This document shows, piece by piece, positions 44,086-53,095 of a DNA stretch of 64,000 nucleotides; position 1 is the stretch's first letter; every line of letters starts with the position of its first letter. Position numbers and translations under genes: made by a program. The notes below the pieces were generated by a model. It was not told the origin of the DNA. It was given only the letters and a program-made list of their open reading frames with translations, and did not search any database. Source of the stretch: Lichenibacterium dinghuense (GTDB taxonomy: Bacteria; Pseudomonadota; Alphaproteobacteria; Rhizobiales; Beijerinckiaceae); the NCBI RefSeq assembly GCF_021730615.1, contig NZ_JAJLMN010000001.1:3545501-3609500 (forward strand). The letters are read 5' to 3'.

Positions 44086-44823
44086 ATGACCTCGCCCGTC
44101 CGTCCCCTGCCGCAGAAGACCATCGGCGTGCTCGGCGGCATGAGCGACGCCGCGACCGCCGACTATTACCGCCTCATCAACGCGCGGCTGAACGCTCACC
44201 ACGGCGGCTGGGACAATGCCGAGGTGATCGTCGTCTCGGTCAACTTCGGCAACATCCAGCATTTCGTCCGCAACGGCCTGTGGGACGAGGCGCGCGCCTA
44301 CCTGGCCGAGAAGGTCGACCGGCTGGAGGGGGCGCGCGTCGACGTGGTGGTCTGCGCCACCAACACCATGCACCGCGTGGTGGCGCCCATCATGGCCGAG
44401 CGCTCCACGCCCTTCATCCACATCGTCGACCCGACCGGCGCGGCGATTCGCGCCGCGGGCCTGCGCCGCGTGGCCCTGCTCGGCACCGCGCCCACCATGT
44501 GCTCGGCCGAGATGGCGCGGCGCTACGCGGAGAAGTTCGGCGTCGAGGTGATGGCGCCGGCGGAGGCCGACATCGCCGCCGTGGACCGCATCATCTTCGA
44601 CGAGCTCGTGCGGAGCGACATCCGCCCTTCGTCGCGCGCCGAATACCTGCGCGTGATCGACGCGCTCAGGGCCGCGGGCGCCGAGGGCGTGATCCTCGGC
44701 TGCACGGAGATCTGCCTCCTGATCGGCCAGGGCGACCTGCCGGGCTTCCCCGTCTTCGACACGACGGCTCTGCACGTCGAGGCGGCGGTGGACTACGCGC
44801 TCGGGCGCATGCCCGCCGCCTGA
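44086..44823 (+). CDS. Aspartate/glutamate racemase family protein
   Basis: A 245-residue cofactor-independent racemase. The N-terminal TIGVLGGMSDAATADYYRLIN, the first catalytic Cys in VVVCATNTMH and the second in GVILGCTEICLL are the paired thiols of the Asp/Glu racemase family; the pattern is closest to amino-acid (aspartate or broad-specificity) racemases. The ATG at 44086 is preceded by GGAG. Its end overlaps the end of prmC on the other strand by 31 bp. Confidence 0.9.
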   Translation: MTSPVRPLPQKTIGVLGGMSDAATADYYRLINARLNAHHGGWDNAEVIVVSVNFGNIQHFVRNGLWDEARAYLAEKVDRLEGARVDVVVCATNTMHRVVAPIMAERSTPFIHIVDPTGAAIRAAGLRRVALLGTAPTMCSAEMARRYAEKFGVEVMAPAEADIAAVDRIIFDELVRSDIRPSSRAEYLRVIDALRAAGAEGVILGCTEICLLIGQGDLPGFPVFDTTALHVEAAVDYALGRMPAA

Positions 44824-45665
44824 CGCCCCAGCACGGCCCGCTCGACGCCGCCGAGGTCGGCCCGCGTCGCGACATCGGCCAGCCCGGCCGCGCGCATCAA
44901 CCCGGCCACATCCCCGTCCTGCCCCCGGCCGACCTCGAAGCAGGCGACGCCGCCCTTCGCCAGCAGGCGCGGCAGGTCCGCGGCGAGGACGCGGTAGCAG
45001 TCGAGCCCGTCGGCGCCCCCGTCGAGCGCCGCGAGCGGATCGTGCTCGCGCACGTCGCGGTCGAGTTCCGGGATGATGGCGCTCTCGATGTAGGGCGGGT
45101 TCGACACGACGGTGTCGAACCCGCCGGCGAGCGCCACGGCCCAGTCGCCCTGGACGACGAGGCTGCGCGGCGCGAGCCCGCAGGCGTCGAGGTTGCCCCG
45201 CGCCACGGCGCAGGCGGCGGCGGAGCGGTCGACGGCCCAGCCGGAGGCGCGCGGCAGTTCGCTCAGCAGGGCGCACAGGATCGCGCCCGAGCCGGTGCCG
45301 AGGTCGAGCAGGCGCAGCGGCTCGCCGCGGCGGGGGCCGAGCGCGTCGAGCACGGCGGCCACGACCGTCTCCGTGTCGGGGCGGGGGTCGAGCACGTCGG
45401 GGGTGACGCGCAGCGTCAGGCCCCAGAAGTCGCGCCGTCCAAGGATGCGCGACACGGGCTCGCGCGCCGCGCGGCGCGCGACGAAGCCGTCGAGGCGCTC
45501 CGTGGCGTCGCGGGGCAGGGCTCGGCCGGGGTCGAGGATCAGGGCGAGCCGGTCGAGCCCGGCCGCGGCGAGCAGCAGGATGCGCGCGTCGACCTCGGGG
45601 TCGGGCACACCGGCCGACGCGAGGGCGCGGGTGGCGGCGCGGAGCGCGGCGGTGAGGGTGGTCAT
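44793..45665 (-). CDS. prmC: Peptide chain release factor N5-glutamine methyltransferase
   Basis: A 290-residue SAM-dependent methyltransferase acting on the GGQ glutamine of release factors 1 and 2. The N-terminal helical domain (VDARILLLAAAGL) leads to motif I LLDLGTGSGAILCAL and the diagnostic NPPYIES. The start is the ATG at 45665; the open frame continues to 45833 only because a palindromic repeat happens to be open, and that part is not coding. No prfA is adjacent. Confidence 0.93.
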   Translation of the reverse strand: MTTLTAALRAATRALASAGVPDPEVDARILLLAAAGLDRLALILDPGRALPRDATERLDGFVARRAAREPVSRILGRRDFWGLTLRVTPDVLDPRPDTETVVAAVLDALGPRRGEPLRLLDLGTGSGAILCALLSELPRASGWAVDRSAAACAVARGNLDACGLAPRSLVVQGDWAVALAGGFDTVVSNPPYIESAIIPELDRDVREHDPLAALDGGADGLDCYRVLAADLPRLLAKGGVACFEVGRGQDGDVAGLMRAAGLADVATRADLGGVERAVLGRQAAGMRPSA

Positions 45666-45694
45666 TCGACGACGACCTCTGCGGTCCATCGCGC

Positions 45695-45829
45695 CCTTCT
45701 CCCCTGCGGGGAGAAGGTGGCCGGCGGCGAAGCCGCGAAGGCCGGATGAGGGGAGGACAGCTGCGGGCGTGGCGCCTGTCCACCCCTCATCCGGCGCTTC
45801 GCGCCACCTTCTCCCCAATGGGGAGAAGG
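45695..45829. repeat. Pair of inverted RIME-like palindromic repeats
   Basis: Copy one (45695-45753) begins CCTTCTCCCC TGC GGGGAGAAGG and ends with GGCCGGATGAGGGG. Copy two (about 45783-45829) is the same element in opposite orientation, ending CCTTCTCCCCAATGGGGAGAAGG on the plus strand. Together they could fold into one large cruciform. Repeats of this sequence type are scattered in many rhizobial genomes. They separate prmC from htpG. Confidence 0.7.
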
Positions 45830-45866
45830 ACACGGCCGGCGTCGCGCGATGCTTGTCAGCGTCGGG

Positions 45867-47786
45867 TCACCCCGCCGCCTTCTCCATCACCCGGCGCAGG
45901 CGCGCCGCGAAGGCGGCGGCGTCGGCCGGCAGCTCGCCGTCCATGATGCGCGCCTCGTCGTGGAGCAGCCAGGCCGAGTCCTCGACCACCGCGCGGTCGC
46001 CCTCGCCGGCGTAGCGCTCGGCCAGCGCCGTCACCAGGGGGTGGCCGGGGTTGACCTCCAACACGGGCTTGGAGGCCGCGCCGCCGAGCTTGCCGTGCTG
46101 GGCCAGGATCTTCTCCAGGCGCCGGTCCGGCCCGAACTCGGGCGCGATCAGGCAGGCCGGGCTCTCGGACAGGCGGTCCGACGCGCGCACGTCCTCGACC
46201 GATCCCTCCAGCGTCTGCTTCATGAAGGCGAGCAGGGTCGCGATCTTCGGGCCGACCTCCTCGCTCTCGGGCGCCTTCTCGCCCTCGGCCAGCGGCACGG
46301 ACTTGATGTCGGCCGCGCCCTGGGTGACGGACTTGAAGGGCTTGCCCTCGAAGCCGACGGCGTTCTGCACCCAGAAGGCGTCGACGGCGTCCGGCAGCAG
46401 CAGCACCTCGATGCCGCGGGCGCGGAAGCCTTCGAGCTGCGGCGAGGTCTTCAGCCGGGCGAGGTCGTCGCCGACGAGGTAGTAGATCGCGGTCTGGTTC
46501 TCGCGCAGGTCCGCCACGTACTGGACCAGCGTGCGGCCGCCGTCCGGGTGCTTGGTGGAGGCGAAGCGGGCGAGCTTGAACAGCCCGTCGCGGCGCTCGG
46601 GGTCCTCGTAGAGGCCCTCCTTCAGCACCGCGCCGAAGTTCTCCCACACTTTCGCGAAACCGTCCGCGTCGTTGTCGGCCATCTTGGTCAGGTCGCCGAG
46701 GACGCGATTGGTGACGCCCTTGCGGATGGCGGCGAAGATCGGCGAGTTCTGCACCATCTCCCGCGACACGTTGAGCGGCAGGTCGGCCGTGTCGACCACC
46801 GCGCGCACGAAGCGCAGCCAGCCCGGCAGCAGGTCGGCCTCGTCGGTGATCAGCACGCGGCGCACGTAGAGCTTGGTGCGGCCCTTGCGCTGGGGGTCGA
46901 ACAGGTCGAAGGGCTTCGAGCCCGGCACGAAGGCCAGCACGGAATATTCGTGCCGCCCTTCGGCGCGGTAGTGGATCGTCAGCGCCGGCTCGTCGTACTG
47001 GGCCGCGACGCCGCGGTAGAACTCGGTGTACTGCTCGGGCGTGATCTCGGACTTGTTCTTGGCCCAGAGCGCGGCGCCGTCGGTGAGGCGGCGCGGCTCG
47101 GCGTCCGGCTTCTCGACGAGGTCGATCGGCACCGCCACGGCGCCGGAATGCTCCTTGATGAGCCGCTCGACGCGCCAGGGCTCGCCGAACTCCTTGGCGG
47201 CCTCCTCGTTGAGGTGCAGCGTCACGCGGGTGCCGCGCTCCGGCGCCTCGTCGAGCGGCAGCGCCGCCACCGCGTAGGAGCCCTTGCCGTCGCTGGTCCA
47301 GCGCCAGGCCTGGTCGGTGCCGGCCCGCCGGGTGCGGACCTCGACGCTGTCCGCCACCATGAAGGCCGAATAGAAGCCGATGCCGAACTGGCCGATGAGG
47401 TTGCCGCTCTCCTCCTCGGCCCGGTCGCCGATGCGGTCTAGGAAGGCCTTGGTGCCCGAGGACGCGATTGTGCCGAGCGCGCGGTCGAGGTCGTCGCGCG
47501 CCATGCCGATGCCGTTGTCGACCACGGCCAGGGTCTTGGCGTCCTTGTCGAGCACGACGCGGATGGCGAAGCCCTCGCCGTCCGCCGCGAGGCTCGGCTC
47601 GGCGATGGATTCGTAGCGCAGCTTCTCGCAGGCGTCGGCGGCGTTGGAGATCAGCTCGCGCAGGAAGACGTCGCGCTCGGAATAGATCGAGTGCACCATG
47701 AGGTCGAGCAGGCGCGACACGTCGGCCTGGAACGCCTTGGTCTCGCCGGCAGCCGCCGGCGCCGTCTCAATGTCAGCCTCGCTCAT
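45867..47786 (-). CDS. htpG: Molecular chaperone HtpG (Hsp90)
   Basis: A 639-residue Hsp90. The GHKL ATPase domain opens FQADVSRLLDLMVHSIYSERDVFLREL and has VVDNGIGM and GQFGIGFYSAF; the middle domain (YVRRVLITDEADLLPGWLRFV) and the C-terminal dimerisation domain follow. ATG at 47786 is preceded by GGGAGGA. No CIRCE or clear heat-shock sigma site could be made out upstream. It is alone on its strand between repeats and the divergent DUF2794 gene. Confidence 0.96.
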   Translation of the reverse strand: MSEADIETAPAAAGETKAFQADVSRLLDLMVHSIYSERDVFLRELISNAADACEKLRYESIAEPSLAADGEGFAIRVVLDKDAKTLAVVDNGIGMARDDLDRALGTIASSGTKAFLDRIGDRAEEESGNLIGQFGIGFYSAFMVADSVEVRTRRAGTDQAWRWTSDGKGSYAVAALPLDEAPERGTRVTLHLNEEAAKEFGEPWRVERLIKEHSGAVAVPIDLVEKPDAEPRRLTDGAALWAKNKSEITPEQYTEFYRGVAAQYDEPALTIHYRAEGRHEYSVLAFVPGSKPFDLFDPQRKGRTKLYVRRVLITDEADLLPGWLRFVRAVVDTADLPLNVSREMVQNSPIFAAIRKGVTNRVLGDLTKMADNDADGFAKVWENFGAVLKEGLYEDPERRDGLFKLARFASTKHPDGGRTLVQYVADLRENQTAIYYLVGDDLARLKTSPQLEGFRARGIEVLLLPDAVDAFWVQNAVGFEGKPFKSVTQGAADIKSVPLAEGEKAPESEEVGPKIATLLAFMKQTLEGSVEDVRASDRLSESPACLIAPEFGPDRRLEKILAQHGKLGGAASKPVLEVNPGHPLVTALAERYAGEGDRAVVEDSAWLLHDEARIMDGELPADAAAFAARLRRVMEKAAG

Positions 47787-48065
47787 GGAACTCGCGATCC
47801 TCCCTTGGAAGACCCGAAGCCGGGGGGAAGCGACGCGCTCCGCGCCGGCGCGGCCGGGGTCTCGTGATGGCACGATGCGGGCCGGCCGGGCCGGCCCCGG
47901 CCCCGCGCGGCGTGACCGCGGGGGCGAGGCTCATATCGAAGCTTGGCCGCGGGATCGCAAGGCGGATCACGGCGGAAAAGAGACGGCGCCCCGGTCCGCG
48001 GAGGCCCAGGCTTGAAGGGGCCGCCGGCCGGGGCCATTCTCGACACCGGCAACACGGAGCGCGGG

Positions 48066-48479
48066 ATGAGCCAGGGCGACACGCCGGACGAGCGGCAGCA
48101 GGGCGGCGGGTCGGTGGCCCCCTTCCCGTCGCGGCGGACGCCGCCGCCTTCCCCCGAGCCGGCCTTCGTGCCGGCCGCCCCGGTGGTGTCCTTCGACCGG
48201 CACGAGCTGCGCGAGATCTTCAACGTCTACGGCCGGCAGGTCGCGGAGGGCGAGTGGCGCGACTACGCGCTCGACTTCCTGCCCGAGAAGGCGGTGTTCT
48301 CCATCTACCGCCGCGCGTCCGAGGTGCCGCTCTACCGCGTCGAGAAGGACCCGGCGCTGGCGCGGCGCCAGGGCGCCTACTCGGTGGTGGCCGCCACGGG
48401 GCTGATCCTCAAGCGCGGGCCGGACCTCGCCCGCGTGCTGCAGGCGATCGACCGCAAGCCGAAGCTCGTGGTGGTGTGA
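48066..48479 (+). CDS. DUF2794-domain protein
   Basis: A 137-residue soluble protein. A disordered Pro/Gly-rich N-terminus (~40 residues) leads into the DUF2794 domain: VVSFDRHELREIFNVYGRQVAEGEWRDYALD is its start (region quoted to locate it), with FSIYRRASEVPLYRVEK after it. The family is almost confined to alphaproteobacteria and has no known role. Start ATG at 48066. Confidence 0.85.
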   Translation: MSQGDTPDERQQGGGSVAPFPSRRTPPPSPEPAFVPAAPVVSFDRHELREIFNVYGRQVAEGEWRDYALDFLPEKAVFSIYRRASEVPLYRVEKDPALARRQGAYSVVAATGLILKRGPDLARVLQAIDRKPKLVVV

Positions 48480-48527
48480 TGCGAAGGGGGCTCTTCGTCG
48501 ATCCTGACCCGACCGGGTCGCGCGCGA

Positions 48528-49835
48528 TCAATCCCACCGCACCGGCAGGCTGTTCAGACCCCGCAGCACGCCCTGCGGGCGCCAGCGCACCGCGTCGCGC
48601 GGCCCGTCGAGCCTGAGCCGCGGGAAGCGGGCGAGCAGCGCCTCGAAGGCCACCCGCGCTTCGAGCCGGGCCAGGCTCGCGCCGAGGCAGTAATGCGAGC
48701 CGGCCCCGAGCGCGAGGTGGCTGCGGCCCTCGCGGCGGATGTCGAGCCGGTCGGGGTCGGGGAAGGCCTCGGGATCGCGGTTGGCCGACGAGATCAGCGC
48801 CATCACGGTCGCGCGCGCCGGGATGGCGACGCCGCCGATCTCCACCGGCTCGCGCGTGTAGCGCATCGCCACCGCCTCGACGGGGTTGGTGAAGCGCAGC
48901 AGCTCCTCGATCGCCGCCGGGGTCAGCGACGGGTCGGCCCTCAGCGCCGCCATCTCGCCCGGCGCGTCGAACAGCGCCAGCGTACCGTTGCCGATCAGGT
49001 TCACCGTGGTCTCGTGCCCGGCGAAGAACAGGATGAACACCATGCCGACGAGTTCGGTCGGCGACAGCCGGTCGCCCTCGGCCTCCGCCGACACCAGCGC
49101 GGTGATGAGCGCGTCGTCCGGCACGCGGCGGCGATAGGCGACCAGCCGCTCGAAGAAGCGGACGAAGCCGATGAGCCGCGGCAGCCACACGGCGAGGCGC
49201 ATCGCGAGGGATTCCGGCGTCGCCGTGACGCCGCGGACGCGGGCGCGGAACTCGCGCCGCATCGCTTCCGGCACGCCGAGCAGCTCCGCGATGACCGTGA
49301 ACGGCAGCGGCAGGGCGAAGTCGGCGACGAGGTCCATGCGGCCCCGCGGCGCCGCGCGGTCGAGCAGGTCGGCCGCGATCCGCTCCACCCGCGCTTCGAG
49401 TCCGGCCACGCGCCGCGGCGTGAAGGCCCGGCCGACGAGGCCGCGCAGCCGCGCGTGGGACGGGTCGTCGGCCTCCACCATGTTGGACGACAGCGCGCGC
49501 AGCGAGCGCGGGACGGGCAGCCCGCCGAAGAAGGGCGAGGGCACGCCGGAGGCGCGCCGGTCGTTGGAGAAGCGCGGGTCCTTCAGCAGCGCGGCCGCGT
49601 CGGCGTAGCGCGTCACCACCCACACGGCGCCGCGCCCCGGCACGGTGGCGCGCAACACGGGCCGGTGGCGCCGGAGCTCGGCGTAGTAGCCGTAGGGGTC
49701 GGCGCGGCGCTTCGCGTCCCACAGCGGCTGGGGTTTGTCGGCGGCACTGGCGGGCAAGGGGCGGCTCCGGAGGATCGCCTCCGTTAAGCGCCGAAATGCG
49801 GCGCGGGCGGGGAGCGACGCCGCGCCCCTCGTCAC
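48528..49835 (-). CDS. Cytochrome P450
   Basis: A 435-residue soluble bacterial P450. I-helix FAGHETTVN carries the oxygen-activating Thr, the K-helix ExxR is EELLR, and the haem loop is LALGAGSHYCLGASLARLE with the axial Cys. The N-terminal ~30 residues are basic and Ala-rich without a membrane anchor, so an ATG further in could be the real start. No ferredoxin or reductase gene is adjacent. The substrate is not predictable. Confidence 0.93.
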   Translation of the reverse strand: MTRGAASLPARAAFRRLTEAILRSRPLPASAADKPQPLWDAKRRADPYGYYAELRRHRPVLRATVPGRGAVWVVTRYADAAALLKDPRFSNDRRASGVPSPFFGGLPVPRSLRALSSNMVEADDPSHARLRGLVGRAFTPRRVAGLEARVERIAADLLDRAAPRGRMDLVADFALPLPFTVIAELLGVPEAMRREFRARVRGVTATPESLAMRLAVWLPRLIGFVRFFERLVAYRRRVPDDALITALVSAEAEGDRLSPTELVGMVFILFFAGHETTVNLIGNGTLALFDAPGEMAALRADPSLTPAAIEELLRFTNPVEAVAMRYTREPVEIGGVAIPARATVMALISSANRDPEAFPDPDRLDIRREGRSHLALGAGSHYCLGASLARLEARVAFEALLARFPRLRLDGPRDAVRWRPQGVLRGLNSLPVRWD

Positions 49836-49919
49836 GGAGGCGGAACGAAGGATAAGGTAGGCGCTTGACGGTCCCGGAGGCGCGCGGCCCGCGCGCGGGG
49901 ACGGTGAGGGAGCGCGTCG

Positions 49920-50204
49920 ATGAAAAGCCTGCTGCTGGGATGCCTGTCGATCGCCTGCGCGTCGGCGTCCGCCTCGGCCGCCACGAGCGAGATCCCCTAC
50001 GAGCCGAACCTCAGGGGCCAGACCGTGCAGTGCTCGGACTTCAAGCCCGGCCCGGACGGCAGCTGGATCACCGTGCGGTCCATCATGATCCAGCGCCAGG
50101 ACGCCTACACCACGATCGCGGCCGACGCGACGTTCAAGGCCGGCGGCCAGCCGACCGTCGGCATCGACGTCGGCGCGGTGCTGGACAAGGTCTGCCCGCG
50201 CTGA
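49920..50204 (+). CDS. Small secreted protein, 94 aa
   Basis: A 94-residue exported protein: signal peptide ~20 residues (LLLGCLSIACASASASA), then a beta-rich mature part with Cys residues in VQCSDFKPGPDG and DKVCPR that may pair. No family recognised. The ATG has GAGGGAG just upstream. It ends 15 bp before the convergent cupin pseudogene. Confidence 0.65.
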   Translation: MKSLLLGCLSIACASASASAATSEIPYEPNLRGQTVQCSDFKPGPDGSWITVRSIMIQRQDAYTTIAADATFKAGGQPTVGIDVGAVLDKVCPR

Positions 50205-50219
50205 CGGGGCGCGGCCGCG

Positions 50220-50533
50220 TCAGCCCGGCGCGAGGTTGGTCTCGACCAGCACCGTGTCGGTGTGGAAGTTCGCCAGGTGCCAGGTACCGGCGGGAACACG
50301 AAGACCGTGCCGGCCGAGAAGGGGCGCTCGCCCTGCTCGGTCTCCAGCGTGCCGGTGCCCGACACGACCTGCACGAACTGGTCGTGGTCGTGGCTGTGGC
50401 GCGTGCCCCTGAGGCCGGCCGGCACCTCCACGGTGACGAGCGACATGCCGGGCAGCTCGACCCGCCGCTTCACGAGGCCGCCCGGCGCCGGCGCGGCCTC
50501 GACCTCGTCCCATGCGATCACGTGCTGCGTCAC
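50220..50533 (-). pseudogene. Cupin-domain protein, frameshifted
   Basis: Two reading frames together make one small cupin of ~104 residues. The first runs from ATG at 50533 through RHSHDHDQFVQVVSGTG (cupin motif 1 with metal-ligand His) to GTVFVFP; the second continues as AGTWHLANFHTDTVLVETNLAPG and stops at 50220. One C appears to be missing in the run near 50287-50297. The first frame alone would continue into ~45 meaningless residues. Either the gene is dead or there is a base-call error; the conserved second half argues for a recent event. Role of the intact protein unknown. Confidence 0.8.
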
Positions 50534-50561
50534 GACGGCATCCTCCCCATAGCTCCGATGG

Positions 50562-51542
50562 TCACCGGTATTCGTCGGCGGCCATCAGGTGGCTGCGCAC
50601 GTAGTCGGCGACGGAGTCCTCCAGCGCCGCGAAGGGGCGCTCGAAGCCCGCGGCGCGCAGCCGCCCCATGCGGGCCTCCGTGAAATACTGGTACTGGCCG
50701 CGGATCTCGCCGGGCATGTCCACGTAGGCGATGTGCGCGTCGACGCCGAGCGCGGCGCCCACCGCCCGGATGAGGTCGTTGAAGGAGCGCGCCCGGCCCG
50801 TGCCGAGGTTGAACAGGCCCGAGACCTCGGGGTGGTCGAGCAGCCACAGAACGGCGGCGCCGCAGTCCTTCACGGAGACGAAGTCGCGCCGCTGCTCGCC
50901 GTGGGCGATCCCGTCCCGGTGCGAGCGGAACAGCGGGATCGTTTCGCCCGCCGCGACGCGACGCGCCGTCTTGGCGACGAGCGAGCGCATGTCGCCCTTG
51001 TGGCCCTCGTTGGGGCCGAACACGTTGAAGAACTTCAGCCCCGCCCATTGCGGCGGCGCGTGCCCCTCGGCGGCGCGCTCCACCGCCCAGCGGTCGAACA
51101 GGTGCTTGGACCAGCCGTAGAGGTTCAGGGGCCGCAGGCGCGCCAGCGCCTCGGGTGCCGCGTCGTCGTCGAATCCGAGCGCGCCGTCGCCGTAGGTGGC
51201 GGCCGAGGAAGCGTAGACGAAGGGCGTCCCGGTCGCGGCGCACCAGTCCCACAGCCGCGTCGACAGGCGGAAGTTGGTGCGGACGACGTGGTCGCCGTCG
51301 GTCGCCGTGGTGGAGCTGTCGGCGCCCATGTGGATCACCGCGTCGAGCCGCGGCCGGCCGGCGAGCCAGCCCTCGATCTCGGCGGGGAACACCACGTCGC
51401 GCAGGTTGCGCTTGGCGATGTTGCGCCACTTGTTCTCGCGGCCGAGCGAGTCCGCCACCACGAGGCCGCCCCGCCCGGCGGCTTCGAGGTCGGCGACGAG
51501 GTTCGAGCCGATGAATCCGGCGCCGCCGGTGACCAGGATCAC
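50562..51542 (-). CDS. hldD: ADP-L-glycero-D-manno-heptose 6-epimerase
   Basis: A 326-residue extended SDR that converts ADP-D-glycero- to ADP-L-glycero-D-manno-heptose for the LPS inner core. Rossmann motif TGGAGFIGSNL, MGADSSTT, ASSAATYGDG, the catalytic Tyr-Lys in YGWSK, and FFNVFGPNEGHKGDM and GEQRRDFV are all HldD signatures. GTG start overlaps the hldE stop (GTGA), so the two are translationally coupled. Confidence 0.94.
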   Translation of the reverse strand: MILVTGGAGFIGSNLVADLEAAGRGGLVVADSLGRENKWRNIAKRNLRDVVFPAEIEGWLAGRPRLDAVIHMGADSSTTATDGDHVVRTNFRLSTRLWDWCAATGTPFVYASSAATYGDGALGFDDDAAPEALARLRPLNLYGWSKHLFDRWAVERAAEGHAPPQWAGLKFFNVFGPNEGHKGDMRSLVAKTARRVAAGETIPLFRSHRDGIAHGEQRRDFVSVKDCGAAVLWLLDHPEVSGLFNLGTGRARSFNDLIRAVGAALGVDAHIAYVDMPGEIRGQYQYFTEARMGRLRAAGFERPFAALEDSVADYVRSHLMAADEYR

Positions 51543-53017
51543 GCGGCCGTCCCGGCCGCCGGCGCGGCCACCGCGGCGCCCCGCGCCGCGAGCCGCGTCG
51601 TCGACTGGCCGGGCACGAGCCGCGCCAGCATGACCCGGCCGCCGCCGGCCTTGACGACGTCGGCCCCCACGACCGTGTCCTCCGTGTAGTCGGCGCCCTT
51701 GACGAGGAGGTCGGGCTGCAGCGCGGAGATCAGCTCCAGCGGCGTGTCCTCGTCGAACAGCACGACGGCGGCCACGCCCTTCAGGGCGCCCACGACCTCG
51801 GCCCGCGCCGCCTCGCCCTGCAGCGGGCGGCTCGGCCCCTTCAGGCGCCGCACGGACGCGTCGGTGTTCAGCGCCATCACGAGCCGGTCGCAGCCCGCGG
51901 CGGCCTGGCGGATCAGCGACGCGTGGCCGGGGTGGACGAGGTCGAAGCAGCCGTTGGTGAAGCCCACCGACAGGCCCTGGCGCCGCCACCAGGCGCGCTG
52001 CGCCACCAGGGCCTCGCGGTCCATCAGGCGGCCGTCCTCGACGTCGGCACCGCCGTCGGCCATCAGGTCGGCCAGCAGCTCCTCGCGCGACACCAGCGCT
52101 GTGCCGACCTTGCCCACCACGATGCCGGCGGCGTGGTTGGCGGCCCGCATGGCCTCCGCGATCGGCAGGCCGGCCGCGAGGCAGAGCGCCAGCGTGCCCA
52201 CCACCGTGTCGCCGGCGCCCGACACGTCGAACACCTCCTGGGCGACGGTGGGCAGGTGGATCGGCTCCCCGTCGACCGGGAAGTAGCTCATGCCCTTCTC
52301 GGACCGGGTGAGCAGGATGTCGGCGCCGCACTGCCGGATGGCGATCTCGGCCGCCGCGCGGGCGTCCTCGTCGGTCTCGCAGGGGTGGCCGGTGGCGAGC
52401 GCCAGCTCGGCGCGGTTCGGCGTCACGATGGCGGCCCCGCGATAGGCGCCGAGATCCCGTCGCTTCGGGTCCACGATGACGCGCTTGCCGGCCTCGGCCG
52501 CCGCGGCGAAGACGGCGGCGAGCAGCGCGTCCGACACGACGCCCTTGCCGTAGTCGGACAGGACCGCGATGTCGGCCTCGGCCACGGCCGCCGCGGCGCG
52601 CTCCGCCACGCGCGCGTCGACGGCGGCGGGCAGGGGGCCGCGGTGCTCGTGGTCGATGCGGGCGATCTGCTGGTTGTGGCCGAGCAGGCGCGTCTTGCGC
52701 GTGGTGCGGCAGGCGGCGTCCACCACCACGCCGCCCTGCGCGATGCCGCCGTGGGCGTCGAGGAGGCGCGACAGCGCGGCGAAGCCCTCGTCGGGGCCGG
52801 CCGCGCCGACGAGGTCGACCTGCCCGCCGAGATGCGCCACGTTGGCCGCCACGTTGGCGGCGCCGCCCGCCACCGCGCGCTCCGAGGCGAGGCGCACCAC
52901 CGGCACCGGCGCCTCGGGCGAGATGCGCTCGACCTCGCCCTGCAGGTAGACGTCGAGCATCAGGTCGCCGATCACCGCGACCCGAGCGCGCGCCAGTCCG
53001 TCGAACACATGCCGCAT
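51539..53017 (-). CDS. hldE: Bifunctional heptose 7-phosphate kinase / heptose 1-phosphate adenyltransferase
   Basis: A 492-residue two-domain protein. The PfkB/ribokinase-like N-half (GDLMLDVYLQGEVERISPEAP, GGAANVAANVAHLGG, DVSGAGDTVVGTLAL) phosphorylates heptose-7-phosphate at C1; the C-half (VGFTNGCFDLVHPGHASLIRQA, a cytidylyltransferase-like domain) adds AMP. Fusion of both halves is the usual form. Its product feeds HldD, encoded by the overlapping downstream gene, after dephosphorylation by GmhB, which is not in the window. Confidence 0.95.
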   Translation of the reverse strand: MRHVFDGLARARVAVIGDLMLDVYLQGEVERISPEAPVPVVRLASERAVAGGAANVAANVAHLGGQVDLVGAAGPDEGFAALSRLLDAHGGIAQGGVVVDAACRTTRKTRLLGHNQQIARIDHEHRGPLPAAVDARVAERAAAAVAEADIAVLSDYGKGVVSDALLAAVFAAAAEAGKRVIVDPKRRDLGAYRGAAIVTPNRAELALATGHPCETDEDARAAAEIAIRQCGADILLTRSEKGMSYFPVDGEPIHLPTVAQEVFDVSGAGDTVVGTLALCLAAGLPIAEAMRAANHAAGIVVGKVGTALVSREELLADLMADGGADVEDGRLMDREALVAQRAWWRRQGLSVGFTNGCFDLVHPGHASLIRQAAAGCDRLVMALNTDASVRRLKGPSRPLQGEAARAEVVGALKGVAAVVLFDEDTPLELISALQPDLLVKGADYTEDTVVGADVVKAGGGRVMLARLVPGQSTTRLAARGAAVAAPAAGTAA

Positions 53018-53095
53018 GGCGTCAGCCCCGTCCCGTTCCGGCGGGACCTATGGCGCGGCGGGGCCGATTTGCCAAATGCGCGGGGCGGGAATCGG

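Noticed and set aside
45666-45833. 56-residue N-terminal extension of prmC
   Set aside because: Encoded by palindromic repeats only; PrmC homologues start at MTTLTAAL-like positions.
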